The translations under genes and the position numbers were made by a program. Shown here in pieces: positions 62,460-64,000 of a DNA stretch of 64,000 nucleotides. The stretch's first letter is position 1; each line of letters opens with the position of its first letter. Under the pieces are notes generated by a model. The model did no database searches and had not been told where the DNA came from. It saw only the letters and a program-made list of their open reading frames with translations. The stretch is from Cognataquiflexum gelatinilyticum. GTDB lineage: Bacteria > Bacteroidota > Bacteroidia > Cytophagales > Cyclobacteriaceae. Location of the stretch: positions 434,001 to 498,000 of the forward strand of contig NZ_JANAEZ010000003.1 of assembly GCF_024813435.1 (NCBI RefSeq). Reading direction: 5' to 3'.

Positions 62460-63668
62460 CTATTTAAACGCCGATATTCCCGTAATCTCATTTCCCAAGA
62501 TCAGCAAATGGATATCGTGTGTTCCTTCATAAGTCACGACGGATTCGAGATTCATCATATGGCGCATAATCGGGTATTCTCCGGTGATACCCATGCCGCC
62601 GTGGATCTGACGGGCTTCGCGGGCTATCTCCAATGCCATGGCCACATTGTTTCTTTTTGCCAATGAAATATGTGCGGTAGTGGCTTTGCCCTCATTCATC
62701 ATTTTACCGAGTTTCCAGACCAATAACTGCGCCTTGGTGATCTCGGTCAGCATCTCTGCCAATTTCTTTTGGATCAATTGGAAGGAAGCAATCGGCTTGT
62801 CAAACTGTATCCTTTCCATCGCATACCTTGTAGCCGAATCGTAGCAATCCATCGCTGCACCCAATGCTCCCCAAGCGATGCCATACCTTGCCGAATCCAA
62901 GCACATCAATGGTGCACCCAATCCGGATTTGTTTGGCAGAATATTTTCTTTCGGAACTTTCACATTGTCAAAAACCAATTCTCCGGTGCAGGATGCCCGC
63001 AATGACCATTTGTTATGGGTCTCTGGTGTGGTGAATCCTTCCATCCCTCTTTCGACAATCAAGCCGTAGATTCTTCCGGATTCATCTTTTGCCCAAACGA
63101 CCGCGATATCTGCTTTTGGTGAATTGGAAATCCACATTTTGGCACCGTTGAGGAGGTAATGGTCTCCCATGTCCTTGAAGTTGGTCTTCATCCCGCTCGG
63201 GTTAGAACCGTGGTCAGGCTCTGTCAATCCAAAACAGCCAAGCATCTCGCCTGAAGCAAGTTTGGGAAGATATTTCATTCTTTGGGCTTCAGAACCGAAT
63301 TTATAGATCGGGTACATCACCAAAGAACCCTGAACAGAAGCTGTACTCCTCATGCCTGAGTCACCTCTCTCGATCTCCTGCATGATGATGCCGTAAGAGA
63401 TATAATCAAGCCCGCCGCCGCCGTAGGCCTCGGGAATCTGTGGACCAAAAGCCCCTACATCACCGAATTTCTTGACGATTTCATAAGGAAAATGGGCTCT
63501 TTGTGCCCAATCTTCTATATATGGACTGATTTCTTTTTTGACAAAATCACGGATGGAAGAGCGGATCAGAAGGTGCTCCTCGGTTAATAAATCATCAACC
63601 TGATAAAAATCTACTCCTTCATATAAATCCTGTTTCAAAGATTTGTGTGCGGTGGCGGTATGCTCCAT
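62460..63668 (-). CDS. gcdH: Glutaryl-CoA dehydrogenase-like acyl-CoA dehydrogenase
   Basis: A 402-residue FAD enzyme. Domain order and the distinctive motifs SVQGSLVMYPIYKFGSE near 107-123, GLTEPDHGSNPSGM near 144-157 and GGMGITGEYPIMRH near 355-368 are those of glutaryl-CoA dehydrogenases, which oxidise and decarboxylate glutaryl-CoA to crotonyl-CoA in lysine and tryptophan breakdown. The catalytic glutamate E381 is present in TYEGTHDIH. It is divergent from a tryptophan 2,3-dioxygenase gene with 116 bases between, a match in pathway. Confidence 0.92.
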   Translation of the reverse strand: MEHTATAHKSLKQDLYEGVDFYQVDDLLTEEHLLIRSSIRDFVKKEISPYIEDWAQRAHFPYEIVKKFGDVGAFGPQIPEAYGGGGLDYISYGIIMQEIERGDSGMRSTASVQGSLVMYPIYKFGSEAQRMKYLPKLASGEMLGCFGLTEPDHGSNPSGMKTNFKDMGDHYLLNGAKMWISNSPKADIAVVWAKDESGRIYGLIVERGMEGFTTPETHNKWSLRASCTGELVFDNVKVPKENILPNKSGLGAPLMCLDSARYGIAWGALGAAMDCYDSATRYAMERIQFDKPIASFQLIQKKLAEMLTEITKAQLLVWKLGKMMNEGKATTAHISLAKRNNVAMALEIAREARQIHGGMGITGEYPIMRHMMNLESVVTYEGTHDIHLLILGNEITGISAFK

Positions 63669-63784
63669 GACTCTTTTGGTTTATTGCTTATTAAAATGGA
63701 TTTTTGCAACGGATTGTTTGAATCCTGCCTGAAATAAACAAGAAGGTCTGTAAAAAACTACCTTATTGAACAAAAAATTAGCAC

Positions 63785-64000
63785 ATGAGTCCAGCCCAGA
63801 CACAAAAAGACATTTTAGATAAAATAGAGCTACTTCAGCAAAAATTCAAAGCTTCAGGTCAGGACCTATCTTCCTACTTGGAAGGTCTTTTGTATGCTGA
63901 TTACATGACTTATTGGGATTATATTAATCTGGATATTTTGTTGTCCCTGCAGCAACCCAGAACTTCCTTCAAGGATGAGAAAATCTTCATCATATACCAT
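63785..64000 (+). CDS. Tryptophan 2,3-dioxygenase (truncated by window end)
   Basis: The first 72 codons of a gene cut by the window edge. The opening (TYWDYINLDILLSLQQPRT then FKDEKIFIIYH) matches the N-terminal substrate/heme region of tryptophan 2,3-dioxygenases, where a TYxxYLxLDxLLxLQ block precedes a HxELLFIxxH helix. The last visible residue, a histidine at the window edge, is probably the active-site histidine equivalent to H55 of the Xanthomonas enzyme. It opens tryptophan to N-formylkynurenine. Divergent from gcdH. Confidence 0.85.
   Translation, partial: MSPAQTQKDILDKIELLQQKFKASGQDLSSYLEGLLYADYMTYWDYINLDILLSLQQPRTSFKDEKIFIIYH

Overview
The window is chromosomal DNA of a Bacteroidota bacterium, most likely order Cytophagales, family Cyclobacteriaceae (Algoriphagus-like; this is inference from gene content, not from a search). 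Supporting signs are AT-rich DNA, very few Shine-Dalgarno sites, a bifunctional RibBA, a DUF1573 protein, SprB-like repeats and FISUMP domains in lipoproteins, a GlsA/GlsB-type aminolipid pair, a DISM-type sensor kinase, and a proteorhodopsin-crtY-blh cassette. No rRNA, tRNA, CRISPR array, phage or insertion sequence was recognised. Several intergenic regions carry degenerate dispersed repeats.

Layout. Positions 1-6.4 kb hold housekeeping genes: an mrp-nfu Fe-S carrier operon, dnaG (GTG start), ribBA, a secreted protein and surE. From 6.4 to 9.6 kb come an SDR gene and a tight three-gene operon, glsA-like/glsB-like/CoA-binding protein, predicted to make N-acyl amino-acid (glycine-type) lipids. 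From 9.6 to 12.5 kb on the minus strand is a retinal phototrophy unit: proteorhodopsin, a hairpin terminator, lycopene cyclase, then the beta-carotene-cleaving enzyme Blh. The rhodopsin has the D/T/E proton-pump residues, Met at the colour-tuning site, and a glycine at the position that forms the carotenoid-antenna window in xanthorhodopsin. From 12.8 to 18.4 kb are gyrB, ppk1 and a convergent ppx sharing a terminator with ppk1, then a DUF202 membrane protein.

From 18.6 to 30.6 kb are a dCMP-type deaminase, murB, an M14 AspA/AstE-like deacylase, a lipoprotein, a phosphohexomutase, HPPD, an acyltransferase, a BASS transporter, and a coupled GCS2-CBS amidoligase plus M14 hydrolase operon. From 31 to 37 kb are a thioesterase, a secreted protein, a polysaccharide deacetylase, a PIN toxin-antitoxin pair with twin palindromes upstream, and a lipoprotein ADP-ribosylglycohydrolase overlapping an MtnK-like kinase. 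From 37 to 44 kb are a secreted M28 peptidase, an acyl-CoA dehydrogenase, an acyl-CoA ligase and a GMC oxidoreductase.

From 44 to 52 kb are envelope proteins, an AGE-family epimerase lipoprotein, a second secreted deacetylase, trpS, a DUF1573 protein and a YtxH protein. From 52.5 to 62.2 kb is the most accessory-looking part: an overlapping sensor kinase/response regulator pair, two tandem paralogous SprB-repeat/FISUMP lipoproteins and a beta-propeller-like lipoprotein. The window ends with a divergent glutaryl-CoA dehydrogenase and a truncated tryptophan 2,3-dioxygenase, which together with HPPD point to aromatic amino-acid catabolism.

The best candidates for new biology are the possible carotenoid-antenna proteorhodopsin, the amidoligase/deacylase pair, the paired FISUMP lipoproteins with an unrecognised N-terminal region, and the ADP-ribosylglycohydrolase/kinase pair. 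All are predictions from reading the sequence only.
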